From: Sphingomonas faeni
GTDB lineage: Bacteria; Pseudomonadota; Alphaproteobacteria; Sphingomonadales; Sphingomonadaceae
Assembly (NCBI RefSeq): GCF_030817315.1
Contig: NZ_JAUSZF010000001.1
Span: forward strand, 2,154,501-2,218,500
Reading direction: 5' to 3'
DNA length: 64,000 bases
Shown piece after piece: positions 16,847 through 30,525 of the stretch; position 1 is the first letter of the stretch, and each line of letters begins with the position of its first letter. The translations under genes and the position numbers were made by a program. The notes beneath the pieces are model-generated. The model was not told the DNA's origin, ran no database searches, and saw only the letters and a list, made by a program, of their open reading frames with translations.

Positions 16847-17800
16847 ATGAGCCTCACCGTCGCCGTCCAGATGGACCCGCTCGACAGCATCAACATCGCC
16901 GGCGACTCGACGTTCGCGCTGATGTTGTCCGCGCAGGACCGGGGCCATACGCTCTTCCATTACTCGGCCGAGGACCTGAACTACCGTGATGGCCGCGTCT
17001 GGGCGAAGGCGCATCCGGTCACCGTGCAGCGTGTCGTCGGCGATCATTTCGGCGTCGGTGAGCCCGTGAACCTCGACCTTGGCGACGAGGCCGACGTCGT
17101 GCTCATGCGGCAAGATCCCCCGTTCGATCTCGGCTATATCACCGCGACGCATCTGCTCGAACGGATCGCCGACAAGACGCTCGTCGTGAACGATCCCGCG
17201 CAGGTGCGGAACGCGCCCGAAAAGGTGTTCGTGCTCGACTACCCGCAGTTCATGCCGCCGACTTTGGTCACCCGCTCGCTCGACGAAGCCCGGAAATTCC
17301 TGGCCGAGCACGGCGCGATCGTCATCAAGCCGCTGCACGGCAATGGCGGCAAGGCGATCTTCAAGGTCGAGTCGGACGGTGCGAACCTGTCGGCGCTGAT
17401 GGAGGTCTTCAACATGACGTGGCGAGAGCCGCACATGGTGCAGGCGTTCCTCCCCGACGTGGCGAAGGGCGACAAGCGGATCGTGCTGATCGACGGCGAA
17501 GTCGCGGGCGCGATCAACCGCCTGCCGGGCGAAGGCGAGATCCGCTCGAACCTCGCGGTCGGCGGGTCGGCGGAGAAGTCGGAACTGACCGACAAGGAGC
17601 GCGAGATCTGCGCGGTGCTCGGGCCGGAGCTGAAGAAGCGCGGGCTGCTGTTCGTCGGCATCGACGTGATCGGCGGCACGTGGCTGACCGAGATCAACGT
17701 GACCTCGCCGACGGGGATCGTGGCGATCGAGAAGTTCGATGGGACCGATGTCGCCGGCATGATCTGGGATGCGATCGAGGCGAAAGTCGCGGCGCGGTAA
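16847..17800 (+). CDS. gshB: Glutathione synthetase
   Basis: 317 residues, typical length. It joins gamma-glutamylcysteine and glycine with ATP. The ATP-grasp fold is clear: VLMRQDPPFDLGYITATHLLE, VIKPLHGNGGKAIFK, GDKRIVLIDGEVAGAINR and LTEINVTSPTGI. The start MSLTVAVQMDPL has GGAAG 7 bases upstream. A repeat pair separates it from yraN. Confidence 0.97.
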   Translation: MSLTVAVQMDPLDSINIAGDSTFALMLSAQDRGHTLFHYSAEDLNYRDGRVWAKAHPVTVQRVVGDHFGVGEPVNLDLGDEADVVLMRQDPPFDLGYITATHLLERIADKTLVVNDPAQVRNAPEKVFVLDYPQFMPPTLVTRSLDEARKFLAEHGAIVIKPLHGNGGKAIFKVESDGANLSALMEVFNMTWREPHMVQAFLPDVAKGDKRIVLIDGEVAGAINRLPGEGEIRSNLAVGGSAEKSELTDKEREICAVLGPELKKRGLLFVGIDVIGGTWLTEINVTSPTGIVAIEKFDGTDVAGMIWDAIEAKVAAR

Positions 17801-17843
17801 TTTCGGCGCGAGGTGGTGCTGGTACGCCGAACTATCAGAAGAT

Positions 17844-17904
17844 CACCACCCCGGCGAAGGCCGGGGTGGTGCAATGGTGGGCCGGGGTAGTGCAATGGTG
17901 GAAC
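17844..17904. repeat. Compact palindrome related to family C, with a short direct repeat
   Basis: CACCACCCCGGC-GAAG-GCCGGGGTGGTG is a perfect 12-bp stem with a 4-base loop (17844-17871), the arm sequence of family C without its usual partner. GTGCAATGGTGG occurs twice next to it. It lies between gshB and the dedA gene. Confidence 0.75.
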
Positions 17905-17947
17905 GCCTCGCGGAACCCATCCGGCGTCCCGGCAGTATCTCATACCC

Positions 17948-18553
17948 ATGACCGAATTCATCCTCGATCTCATCGCCTGGGGCGGATATTTCGGTATCTT
18001 CCTGTTGATGGCGCTCGAGAATATCGTGCCGCCCGTGCCCTCCGAAGTGATCATGGGGCTTGGCGGCATGGCGGTCGCGCGGGGTAACATGAGCGTCGTG
18101 CCGCTGATCGCGTGGGGCACAGCAGGCTCGGTGGTCGGCAATTACTTCTGGTATTATATCGGCCGCAACATCGGCTACGAACGCTTCCGCCCCTTCATCG
18201 CGCGCAACGGCCGCTGGCTGACGATGGAATGGTCCGACGTCGAGAAGATCCACCGTTTTTTCGTCAAGCGCGGCGGCTGGGTCATCTTCGTGTTCCGGTT
18301 CATGCCTACCTTCCGCACGATCATCTCGCTTCCCGCGGGCATGACGTGCATGCCGATCTGGCAGTTCGTGATCTGGACCGCGGCCGGCAGCGCGATCTGG
18401 AACACCGTGCTGACCTATGCCGGGATATTGCTCGGTTCGCACTTCGAGGAACTCGACCGCTATGTCGGGCCGGTAGCGGTCGCGACGTTCGCCGTCATCA
18501 TCGTCGGCTATGTCTGGCGCGTCGTCACGTGGAAGCCCAAGGGCTCGGCCTGA
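17948..18553 (+). CDS. DedA family inner-membrane protein
   Basis: 201 residues with about five hydrophobic segments. DedA hallmarks: ENIVPPVPSEVIMGLGG near the N-terminus, GSVVGNYFWYYIGR, and the FFVKRGGWVIFVFRFMPTFRTIISLPAG re-entrant loop with its conserved Arg and Pro. DedA proteins act in undecaprenyl-phosphate or lipid translocation and membrane homeostasis; which applies here is not shown by sequence. It is convergent with xerC, with 5 bases between the stops. Confidence 0.93.
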   Translation: MTEFILDLIAWGGYFGIFLLMALENIVPPVPSEVIMGLGGMAVARGNMSVVPLIAWGTAGSVVGNYFWYYIGRNIGYERFRPFIARNGRWLTMEWSDVEKIHRFFVKRGGWVIFVFRFMPTFRTIISLPAGMTCMPIWQFVIWTAAGSAIWNTVLTYAGILLGSHFEELDRYVGPVAVATFAVIIVGYVWRVVTWKPKGSA

Positions 18554-18558
18554 GTATC

Positions 18559-19473
18559 TCAGGCCCGCGGATGCGCGCTCCGATACACGTCCATCAGATG
18601 CGCCGCGTCCACCTGCGTATAGACCTGGGTCGAGCTCAGGCTCGCATGACCAAGCAGTTCCTGTAGCGCGCGCAGATCCGCCCCCCGCCCCAGCAAATGT
18701 GTCGCGAAGCTGTGCCGCAACGCATGCGGGGTAGTCCGCTCGCCCAGCCCCAGCCGCGCCCGCGCCATGCGCACCGCGCGACGGATCATCACGGGGGATA
18801 GCGGACCGCCCTTCGCACCCCGGAACAGGGGCGTGTCTCGTTCGATCGGCCACGGGGTTTGCGCGGCATAGGCCTCGATCGCCTCCCGCACCTGCGGCAG
18901 CAGCGGCACGACTCGCGTCTTGGCGCGCTTGCCGAGCACGCGCACCGTCTCGCCGAGCGGCAGGATGCCACCCGGCAGCGTCAGCGCCTCGCCAATGCGC
19001 AACCCTGCGCCGTACAGCAGCAGCAACACCGCCCAGTCGCGCGCACCGATCCACGGCTCGCTGGCATCGTCGGCGACGTCCTCCGCCAAGGCGACCGCCT
19101 CGGCGGGCGAGATCGGTCGCGGCAGGCCCCGCTTGACCCGCGGCCCGCGCAACCGCGGCTGCTCGGCGGCCTCGTTCGCCCAGGCGAGGAACCCCCGCAC
19201 CGCCGACAATTCGCGCGCCGCCGATGCGTTGCCGAGACCATTCTCGCGCCGAAATGCAAGATACCCACGGAGGTCCGCCGCGGTCACTCGCGACAGGGCG
19301 GCGCGATCCATGCGCTCACCCCAATGCCTGTTCAGAAACGCCGTCAGCCGTTCGGCAGCAGCGCGATAGGCGCGAACGGTATGGACCGATCGCCGCCGAT
19401 CACGCTCGAGATGCGTCGCCCACAGCATCGACGGGGGCAGCGTTTCGGTTACGATATCTGTATCAACCTGCAT
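18559..19473 (-). CDS. xerC: Tyrosine recombinase XerC
   Basis: 304 residues. Site-specific recombinase acting at dif to resolve chromosome dimers. Catalytic residues: Arg in YGAGLRIGEAL, Lys in GKRAKTRVVPL, His-x-x-Arg in TPHALRHSFATHLL, His in LGHASLSSTQ and Tyr in VYTQV. The N-terminal SAM-like domain is present. The frame stays open to 19566, but MQVDTDI at 19473 gives the family length and leaves a gap to the divergent GGDEF gene. XerC is preferred over XerD because of overall similarity and its neighbours; this is an inference. Confidence 0.9.
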   Translation of the reverse strand: MQVDTDIVTETLPPSMLWATHLERDRRRSVHTVRAYRAAAERLTAFLNRHWGERMDRAALSRVTAADLRGYLAFRRENGLGNASAARELSAVRGFLAWANEAAEQPRLRGPRVKRGLPRPISPAEAVALAEDVADDASEPWIGARDWAVLLLLYGAGLRIGEALTLPGGILPLGETVRVLGKRAKTRVVPLLPQVREAIEAYAAQTPWPIERDTPLFRGAKGGPLSPVMIRRAVRMARARLGLGERTTPHALRHSFATHLLGRGADLRALQELLGHASLSSTQVYTQVDAAHLMDVYRSAHPRA

Positions 19474-19537
19474 CAGGTCGACAGTAACACCCGGAACAGG
19501 CAAACAAAAATTAACCCGATCACTATATTCGAGCCTC

Positions 19538-20995
19538 ATGCCGGCTGTCGATCTCATGACGAACAACTTTTCAGATGAAGCACAACGCGTAGAAGCGCTT
19601 CACGCACTTGCATTGCTCGATAGCGAGCCCGAACGCGAATTCGACGCGCTGGTAGCGCTCGCCGCGGAAATGCTCGGTTGCCCTAACGCTCTACTGACGC
19701 TCGTCGATAGTGAACGTCTTTGGATAAAAGCCGCAAGCGACGGGGAACGCGGGGAAATCTCGCGCGAAGTCGGCATGTGCAGCTACACGATCCAAAGCCA
19801 GTCGCCGCTGGTGATCGAAGATCTGGCGGGCGATATGCGGTTTGCCGCCAATCCCTTCACGCAGCCACCCGATGGCATACGATTCTACGCGGGTGCTCCC
19901 GTTCATGCCAAGGACGAGCATGGCGAACAATATGCGATCGGTTCGATCTGTGTCGTCGACACTGTCCCGCGTTCGCTGAACGACGCCGGTCGCAAGGCGC
20001 TGACGCATCTCGCGACGCTGGCCGAGGCGATGATCGCGGCGCGGTCCGCTGCACGCCAAGCGATCGCGATTGCCACTACTGCCGATCGCCAGGCGGCGGC
20101 GCTCGCGCGGCAGGACCGTGTGTTCCGGCAGGCGGAGCGAATGGCGGCGATCGGATCGTGGCGAGTCACGTTGGCCGACGACAAGCTGCAATGGTCGGAC
20201 GGCGTATACCGTATCCACGGCCTGCCCGTCGGCGACATGCTCGACATGCCCGTCGCGATGGGGTTCTACCCGCCGCACGCGCGCGACGAGTTGAACGCGG
20301 CGCTTCGGCAAACGATCGAAACGGGCGCACCGTTCGATATCGAAGTCGACTTCAAGACCGCGCAGGGTGAACAGCGCCGCGTCCGGGTTCTCGGCGAGTG
20401 CGAAACCGTCGAGGGTCAGACCGTTGCGCTGGTCGGCGTTTTTCAGGACGTGACCGAACGCCACGCGCTAGAGGTCAACCTCCGGCGGTCGGCGAATACG
20501 GATTCGCTGACCGGTATAGGCAACCGCGCTGCCTTCGATCGCGCGCTGGATGCCGCGATGACGCGGTCGCATGCGGACGGTACACCGCTGTTGCTCGCGC
20601 TGGTCGATCTCGATGGGTTCAAGGCGATCAACGATACGCTTGGTCATACGGCGGGCGACGACGTGTTGCGCGGCGTCGGCCGGATCTTGAAATCTTCCTG
20701 GATGAAGAACAGCTTTGCCGCACGCATCGGTGGCGACGAGTTCGCGATCCTGATCGAGGATCCCGGGATGACCGCGAATCCGGAGTATATCAGCAGCAGG
20801 CTGGAGGAAGCGTTGCGCTTTCCGGTCGCGCTGAACGGCCTCGCGATGGTCAGCGCAGGCACGGTCGGCATCACTGCCCTCGACCGCGATTGCCATTCGG
20901 TCCGCGACTTCATCCACCGCGCCGACACGATCCTGTACAAGGCGAAGCGCGCCCGCGTAGGCGAACGCCGGCGGCCGAACCGGAACGCTGCGTAA
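19538..20995 (+). CDS. GAF-PAS-GGDEF diguanylate cyclase
   Basis: 485 residues, no membrane segment. An N-terminal GAF domain (about 30-165) is followed by a coiled stretch, a PAS domain (about 195-300, ending LVGVFQDVTERHALE) and a GGDEF domain (DSLTGIGNRAAFDRAL; DLDGFKAINDTLGHTAGD; ARIGGDEFAIL). The catalytic GGDEF is intact, so c-di-GMP synthesis is expected; the RxxD product-inhibition site five residues upstream is absent. The signal is unknown. MTNNFSDEAQR at 19556 is an alternative start. Confidence 0.9.
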   Translation: MPAVDLMTNNFSDEAQRVEALHALALLDSEPEREFDALVALAAEMLGCPNALLTLVDSERLWIKAASDGERGEISREVGMCSYTIQSQSPLVIEDLAGDMRFAANPFTQPPDGIRFYAGAPVHAKDEHGEQYAIGSICVVDTVPRSLNDAGRKALTHLATLAEAMIAARSAARQAIAIATTADRQAAALARQDRVFRQAERMAAIGSWRVTLADDKLQWSDGVYRIHGLPVGDMLDMPVAMGFYPPHARDELNAALRQTIETGAPFDIEVDFKTAQGEQRRVRVLGECETVEGQTVALVGVFQDVTERHALEVNLRRSANTDSLTGIGNRAAFDRALDAAMTRSHADGTPLLLALVDLDGFKAINDTLGHTAGDDVLRGVGRILKSSWMKNSFAARIGGDEFAILIEDPGMTANPEYISSRLEEALRFPVALNGLAMVSAGTVGITALDRDCHSVRDFIHRADTILYKAKRARVGERRRPNRNAA

Positions 20996-21058
20996 CGTCG
21001 CGTCGACCACTCCGACGTAGACGGTTCACGCGGAGTCGATCTGTCCCCATATACCGAC

Positions 21059-23233
21059 ATGATGTCGTCCCGAGCCCGTGTCCTGATACTCAACGCCGCC
21101 CTCGGGCCGCTCGATTACCGCGTGCCCGCCGGCATGAGCGTCGAGCCGGGCTCGGTCGTGGTCGCACCGCTGGGGCCAAGGCAGTTGCTCGGCGTGGTGT
21201 GGGAGGCGGAGCGGATGCCCTCCGATGCGGAGGTCGGCGACAACCGGTTGCGCAACCTGCTCGCGGTCGCCGACGTGCCGCCGCTGGGGGCGCCGTTGCG
21301 GCGGTTGGTCGAATGGACGGCGGATTATTACCTCGCCCCGGCGGCGTCGGTGTTGCGCATGACGCTGGCGTCGACTTCGGCATTGGAAGGTGCGCGGACT
21401 GCCGTGGAGTACCGGGCAACGGGCGTCGTTCCGCCACGCCTCACACCGCAGCGTGAGCAGGCGCTGGAGCGGATCGGCGATCGCCAGGGTCTGATCCGCG
21501 AACTCGCCACGCTTGCCGAGGTCAGCGACGCGGTGATCCGGGGACTGGCAAAGGTCGGTGCGATCGCGGCGGTCGAGGTCAGTATCGACAGCCCCTACCC
21601 CGTGCCCGATCCGCAGCACCACGAGCCGACGCTGTCCGAAGACCAGCGTGCGGCGGCCGATGCGCTGGTGGCGGGTGTGGCAGAGCATGCGTTCCATCCG
21701 ACGCTGCTCGACGGCGTCACCGGGTCCGGCAAGACCGAAGTGTATTTCGAGGCGGTGGCGCAGGCGATCCGCGACGGGCGCCAGACTTTGGTGCTGCTCC
21801 CCGAGATCGCCTTGACCGAGCCGTTCCTCAAGCGATTCCACGACCGGTTCGGGTGCGAGCCGATCGCGTGGCATTCGGGACTGCGCTCGACCCAGCGGCG
21901 GCGGGCTTGGCGGGCGATCGCCAGTGGTGAGGCGTTGGTGACGGTAGGCGCACGCTCGGCCCTGTTCCTCCCGTACCGCGACCTCGGGCTGATCGTCGTC
22001 GACGAGGCGCACGAGACCAGCTTCAAGCAGGAAGAAGGCGTGCATTATCATGCGCGCGACGTCGCGGTGATGCGCGGCAAATTTGAGGGCTGTCCGGTCA
22101 TCCTCGCCTCCGCCACGCCGGCGATCGAAACGCGGCAACAGGTCGCGACGGGGCGGTACGCGGAGTTGAAGCTCCCGGGCCGGTTCGGGGCGGCAGAGAT
22201 GCCGACGATCGAGCCTATCGATCTCATCAAGGAGCCGCCCGAGCGTGGTCGCTGGCTCGCACCGCGGCTTGTGAAGGCGATGCAGGCGACGCTGGAGCGG
22301 CGCGAGCAGTCGTTGTTGTTCCTCAACCGGCGCGGGTACGCACCGCTGACGCTGTGCCGGACATGCGGGCACCGGTTCCAGTGCCCGAACTGTACCGCTT
22401 GGATGGTCGAGCATCGCCTGACGCGGCGGTTGGCGTGCCATCATTGCGGGCATGCCGAACCGACGCCTCGCGTCTGCCCCGAGTGCAAGGGCGAGGACAC
22501 GCTCGTCGCCTGCGGGCCGGGGGTCGAGCGGATCGCGGACGAGGTGACGGCGCTGTTCCCCGAGGCGAAGACGGCGGTGGTGACGTCCGACACGATCTGG
22601 TCGCCGGCCAAGGCGGCGGAGTTCGTTGGGCGGATGGAGGCGGGCGACATCGATATCGTCGTCGGCACGCAGCTTGTTACCAAGGGGTATCACTTCCCCA
22701 ACCTGACCTTGGTCGGCGTGGTCGATGCCGACCTCGGGCTAGACGGTGGTGACCTCCGCGCGGCCGAGCGGACATTCCAGCAGATCCGGCAGGTGTCGGG
22801 GCGCGCGGGGCGTGGCGAGAAGCCGGGGCACGTGTTCATCCAGACGCATAGTCCGGGCGCGCAGGTCATGCAGGCGCTGATCACCGGCGACGCGGATGCG
22901 TTCTATGCCGCGGAGACGGACGCACGGAAGGACGCGGGCGCGCCGCCGTTCGGAAGATATGCCGCGATCGTGGTGTCGTCGGAGGACCAGTCCTGCGCGC
23001 ACGAGACGGCCAAGCTGGTGGGGCGGAGTGTGCCCGAGGTTGAGGGGATGCACGTCTATGGCCCCGCGCCGGCGCCGTTGGCGATGTTGCGGGGGCGACA
23101 CCGGTATCGGCTGCTGGTCCATGCGCGGCGGGCACTGGACGTGCAGGACGTCATTCGGGATTGGCTGGGGAAGCTGGACTGGCCGTCCAAGGTGCGAGTG
23201 ACGGTGGACGTCGACCCGTATAATTTCTTGTAA
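21059..23233 (+). CDS. priA: Primosomal protein N' (PriA helicase)
   Basis: 724 residues. It restarts stalled replication forks. An N-terminal 3'-DNA-binding domain (ARVLILNAALGPLDYRVPAG) is followed by Walker A GVTGSGKTEVYFE near residue 222, VVDEAHE near 315, and eight zinc-binding cysteines at about 430-480 (CRTCGHRFQCPNC; CHHCGHAEPTPRVCPEC). QVSGRAGRGEKPG is helicase motif VI. The protein is complete. Confidence 0.96.
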   Translation: MMSSRARVLILNAALGPLDYRVPAGMSVEPGSVVVAPLGPRQLLGVVWEAERMPSDAEVGDNRLRNLLAVADVPPLGAPLRRLVEWTADYYLAPAASVLRMTLASTSALEGARTAVEYRATGVVPPRLTPQREQALERIGDRQGLIRELATLAEVSDAVIRGLAKVGAIAAVEVSIDSPYPVPDPQHHEPTLSEDQRAAADALVAGVAEHAFHPTLLDGVTGSGKTEVYFEAVAQAIRDGRQTLVLLPEIALTEPFLKRFHDRFGCEPIAWHSGLRSTQRRRAWRAIASGEALVTVGARSALFLPYRDLGLIVVDEAHETSFKQEEGVHYHARDVAVMRGKFEGCPVILASATPAIETRQQVATGRYAELKLPGRFGAAEMPTIEPIDLIKEPPERGRWLAPRLVKAMQATLERREQSLLFLNRRGYAPLTLCRTCGHRFQCPNCTAWMVEHRLTRRLACHHCGHAEPTPRVCPECKGEDTLVACGPGVERIADEVTALFPEAKTAVVTSDTIWSPAKAAEFVGRMEAGDIDIVVGTQLVTKGYHFPNLTLVGVVDADLGLDGGDLRAAERTFQQIRQVSGRAGRGEKPGHVFIQTHSPGAQVMQALITGDADAFYAAETDARKDAGAPPFGRYAAIVVSSEDQSCAHETAKLVGRSVPEVEGMHVYGPAPAPLAMLRGRHRYRLLVHARRALDVQDVIRDWLGKLDWPSKVRVTVDVDPYNFL

Positions 23234-23264
23234 GGGCGGGGCTCCGACCCCCGCGAGGTAATGC

Positions 23265-23366
23265 CACCCCGGCGGAGGCCGGGGCCCAATCGGGGGACGC
23301 AGGTGATATGCGCCGCGCTTCGTTACTTCGACCGTTCCAATTGGGCCCCGGCCTTCGCCAGGGTGG
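23265..23366. repeat. Paired palindromic repeat, family C
   Basis: CACCCCGGCGGAGGCCGGGG and CCCCGGCCTTCGCCAGGGTG arms with GGCCCAATCGGG / CCAATTGGGCC inside, and a conserved spacer containing CGTTACTTC. It lies between the convergent ends of priA and atpC. Confidence 0.88.
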
Positions 23367-23394
23367 AAGCAGAAAAGTGAGAACTAAGGTTGCT

Positions 23395-23444
23395 AACCCG
23401 CGAAGGCGGGTGGCCAGACTGGGTCCCCGCCTTCGCGGGGACAC
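23395..23444. repeat. Compact inverted repeat, family D
   Basis: AACCCGCGAAGGCGGGTGG and GTCCCCGCCTTCGCGGGGAC with GCCAGACTGGG between. A similar unit lies at 49398-49447; a looser one lies at 35029-35095. It is immediately beside a family C copy, as at 49258-49447. Confidence 0.85.
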
Positions 23445-23467
23445 AACCTTAAGGTCAGTTCGTACGC

Positions 23468-23722
23468 TTACTCGCCGGCGTGCTCGGCAAGCACCGTCAG
23501 GCCCTTGGCGTTGACCTCTGCAAAACCGCCCTTGATCGCGATGACCTCGGGGGTGCCGTTCTCCGTGCGGAAGATCTGGACGCCACCGTCGCGGACCGTC
23601 GACATGAAGGGCGCGTGGCCTTCGAGGACGCCGAAATCGCCTTCGGTGCCGGGGACGACGACCATGTAGACCTCCTCCGAGCGGACGAGCTTTTCTGGCG
23701 TGACGAGTTCGAAATGCAGCAT
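23468..23722 (-). CDS. atpC: ATP synthase epsilon subunit (short form)
   Basis: 84 residues. It is a central-stalk subunit of F1. Only the N-terminal beta-sandwich is present ([40 protein letters not shown]...). The two C-terminal regulatory helices of the usual 130-140-residue protein are missing, so epsilon-type inhibition of ATP hydrolysis is not expected. The stop is clean and no remnant helix is seen downstream. It is last in the atpHAGDC operon. Confidence 0.93.
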   Translation of the reverse strand: MLHFELVTPEKLVRSEEVYMVVVPGTEGDFGVLEGHAPFMSTVRDGGVQIFRTENGTPEVIAIKGGFAEVNAKGLTVLAEHAGE

Positions 23723-23734
23723 GTCTGTGTCTCA

Positions 23735-23847
23735 CTCCCCTCCCGCATGCGGGAGGGGCCGGGGGTGGGCTCGCGCCTTCAGCGTCGCGCGACGTGGAGG
23801 GCGGGTGCCCACCCCCCAGCCCCCTCCCCGCTTGCGGGAGGGGGAGC
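23735..23847. repeat. Paired palindromic repeat inside the atp operon (atpD/atpC)
   Basis: CTCCCCTCCCGCATGCGGGAGGGG and CCCCTCCCCGCTTGCGGGAGG arms with GGGGGTGGGC / GCCCACCCCCC inside. It is a family A variant with different hairpin tips, and fills the gap between atpD and atpC. Confidence 0.85.
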
Positions 23848-23855
23848 AGTAGAAG

Positions 23856-26260
<2,405 letters not shown>

Positions 26261-26275
26261 CGTCTCTTCCTGCTC

Positions 26276-26375
26276 CCTCGCCCCTCCGGGGAGAGGGTTG
26301 GGGTGAGGGGCTGCCAGGGGCGGCACCTCGCGGTACTGCCCCTCACCCCGACCCTCTCCCCGCAGGGGAGAGGGA
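26276..26375. repeat. Paired palindromic repeat inside the atp operon (atpA/atpG), family A'
   Basis: CCCTCGCCCCTCCGGGGAGA... and ...CCTCTCCCCGCAGGGGAGAG arms with TTGGGGTGAGGGGC / GCCCCTCACCCCG inside. It is the closest relative of the copy between dnaK and dnaJ, and lies between two co-transcribed F1 genes. Confidence 0.88.
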
Positions 26376-26381
26376 GTTTAC

Positions 26382-28486
<2,105 letters not shown>

Positions 28487-28819
28487 GGACCTTTGAATCC
28501 TCGCCTGAAACCGAAAATAGTGCCGCCCCATGGGGGAAGAGGGCGCGAAAGCACCTCTCATGGGACGCGGCGCGGGTAGCATCGGGTTCGCGGATTGGCA
28601 ACCCGGCCGGAGGGTCGGGGCGAGCGGTTTGTGACTGTTTTGTCATTCGCCGAAGGTTGGAAGGCTCCAACCTTGCCCCTCGCCGTCATCACCGCACAAG
28701 CGGGGATCCCTATCCTCCGGACCCAGCGCTTTCACCACACGGCCTGCCACTATGGGTTCCCGCCTCCGCGGGAATGACGATAATGGTGACGAATTGGATC
28801 ACACGACGAGGACGAGAGC
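28487..28819. other. Non-coding gap before the atp operon, with a perfect hairpin
   Basis: 333 bases between the divergent starts of atpH and the dienelactone hydrolase; no gene seen. It must hold the atp promoter, but no convincing -35/-10 pair was found. It contains a perfect 9-bp hairpin AAGGTTGGA-AGGC-TCCAACCTT (28653-28674) and a half copy of family D (GGTTCCCGCCTCCGCGGGAA, about 28749-28770). Confidence 0.7.
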
Positions 28820-29497
28820 ATGACCGGCATGATGGAAACGATGACGATGTCCGACGGCGCGAGCGTTGCGGTCTATCACGCGCAGCCAACCGGCGAGCGC
28901 CGCGGTGGCCTCGTGCTGGTGCAGGAGATTTTCGGCGTGACCGACCACATCCGCGACCTGTGCGACGAATACGCCGCCGACGGTTACGAGGTGCTGGCAC
29001 CGGCCTTGTTCGATCGCGAGCATCCCGGTTTCGAGGCGGACTATTCGGGTGATGGCCTCGCGCGCGGTGTCGAACTCGCCCGCCAGCTTCACCCGTTCGA
29101 GCTGTCGCTGAAGGACGTCCAGACCTGCATCGACACACTGGCACCGGCAGGCCCGGTGTTCGTGGTCGGCTATTGCTATGGCGGTTCGGTCGCGTGGTTC
29201 GCCTCTACCAAGCTCACCGGCGTCGCGGCGGCGAGCGGCTATTACGGGAGCATGATTCCGGCCGCGGCGGACGAGGAACCCAAGGTGCCGGTGATCCTGC
29301 ACTTCGGTCGCCACGACCACGGCATCCCGATGGAAGGCGTCGAGCAGGTCATCGCCAAGGATTGGCCGAACGCGACGGTGTATGTCTACGAGGCTGGCCA
29401 CGGGTTCAACTCGGACCGCCGGAAGGATTATCACGAGCCGAGTGCGGACCTGGCGAAGCAGCGCACGCTGGAGCTGTTCCGCGCGAATGGGGGCTGA
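28820..29497 (+). CDS. Dienelactone hydrolase family protein
   Basis: 225 residues, cytoplasmic alpha/beta hydrolase. The DLH catalytic triad is visible: Cys in VVGYCYGGS, Asp in FGRHDHGIP and His in EAGHGFN. Also typical are LVQEIFGVTDHIRDLCDEYAADGYEVLAP and the FDREHPGF turn. Family members hydrolyse dienelactone or other lactones; the true substrate is not indicated, since no chlorocatechol genes are nearby. Confidence 0.88.
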   Translation: MTGMMETMTMSDGASVAVYHAQPTGERRGGLVLVQEIFGVTDHIRDLCDEYAADGYEVLAPALFDREHPGFEADYSGDGLARGVELARQLHPFELSLKDVQTCIDTLAPAGPVFVVGYCYGGSVAWFASTKLTGVAAASGYYGSMIPAAADEEPKVPVILHFGRHDHGIPMEGVEQVIAKDWPNATVYVYEAGHGFNSDRRKDYHEPSADLAKQRTLELFRANGG

Positions 29498-29526
29498 GCG
29501 CTCTTCTGCTCCCCTCCTCACTTCTG

Positions 29527-29551
29527 CCCCCCCTCCCTTCCAGGGAGGGGA
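29527..29551. repeat. Half unit of family A
   Basis: CCCCTCCCTTCCAGGGAGGGG, identical to the right arm of the family A pairs but without its partner. It lies between the convergent ends of the dienelactone hydrolase and SDR genes and may act as a transcript hairpin. Confidence 0.75.
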
Positions 29552-29565
29552 GCAGTAAGCGCCGC

Positions 29566-30411
29566 TCACTCCGCCGGGAAATCCGCCCCCAAGCTCGCCG
29601 CCTTGTGCGCCTCGATCTCCTTCAACCGCCCGGCCATCTTCTCGACGACCGCATCATACCCCCAGCGTCCCAGCACCAGATGCCGCGGCGGGTTCGCATC
29701 CTCGGTCAGTGCGATCATCGCCTCGCCCGCCCGCACCGGATCGCCGGCCTGCGTCCCGCTGACCTCGCGCGTGCTGTCGAGCCGCTTGCCCGCCGTCTCG
29801 GCATAATCCGCAATCGCCACCGGAGTCTGCTTCAGCGACCGCCCCGCCCAATCCGTCCGGAACGGCCCCGGCTCGACGCACGTCACGGCGATCCCCAGCG
29901 GCGCAACCTCCGCGAGCAGCGAATCCGAGAACCCCTCCACCGCATGCTTCGACGCAGCATAGTAGCCCGAGCCCGGAAACCCGACCAACCCCGCGACCGA
30001 AGTGATGTTGATGACATGCCCGCTCTTCTGCGCCCGCATCACCGGCAGAACGGCGCGCGTAAGGGCGAACAGCCCGAACACGTTCGCATCGAACTGCGCG
30101 CGGATCTCGGCGTCGTCGCCCTCCTCGATCGACGCCTGATAACCATAGCCCGCATTGTTCACGAGCACGTCGATCCGCCCGAATTTGGCCTTGGCCTGCG
30201 CGACTGCATCGTCGATCTGAGCCTGATCGGTGACGTCGAGTGACACGGCGAGCGCACGATCCTCAACGCCGTCTGCAAGGTCGGCAACCCGCCCCGCATC
30301 CCGCGCGGTAACCACCGCCCGCCAACCGCGCGCGAGCACGAGCTTGGCGAGTTCGCGACCGAAACCGGTCGAGCAGCCGGAAATGAACCAGACGGGCGTG
30401 TCGGAGGCCAT
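29566..30411 (-). CDS. Short-chain dehydrogenase/reductase (classical SDR)
   Basis: 281 residues. NAD(P)-binding motif FISGCSTGFGRELA (TGxxxGxG-like), NNAG in VLVNNAGYGYQ, catalytic Ser in INITSVAGLVGFPGSG, and YAASK (YxxxK). The substrate is unknown; the long C-terminal part places it with extended-loop SDRs annotated as oxidoreductases or retinol-dehydrogenase-like. The start MASDTPVWFISG was chosen; the longer upstream frame overlaps ada and is a shadow. Confidence 0.9.
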   Translation of the reverse strand: MASDTPVWFISGCSTGFGRELAKLVLARGWRAVVTARDAGRVADLADGVEDRALAVSLDVTDQAQIDDAVAQAKAKFGRIDVLVNNAGYGYQASIEEGDDAEIRAQFDANVFGLFALTRAVLPVMRAQKSGHVINITSVAGLVGFPGSGYYAASKHAVEGFSDSLLAEVAPLGIAVTCVEPGPFRTDWAGRSLKQTPVAIADYAETAGKRLDSTREVSGTQAGDPVRAGEAMIALTEDANPPRHLVLGRWGYDAVVEKMAGRLKEIEAHKAASLGADFPAE

Positions 30412-30525
30412 GAGACATCTTTCGTTATGGGGTATGCACGGAAGAACGGCCGGGCCGCCCATTCGGGTCCGCTTTGATCGCAAGCCGCGGGATGCGCGCG
30501 CGTCGCGACCGGCTATACCGATCCA

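Noticed and set aside
19474..19566. Longer N-terminus for XerC
   Set aside because: The extra 31 codons have no similarity to XerC and overlap the divergent GGDEF gene start.
21026..22693. 555-codon open frame opposite priA
   Set aside because: Antisense shadow; PriA motifs are on the plus strand.
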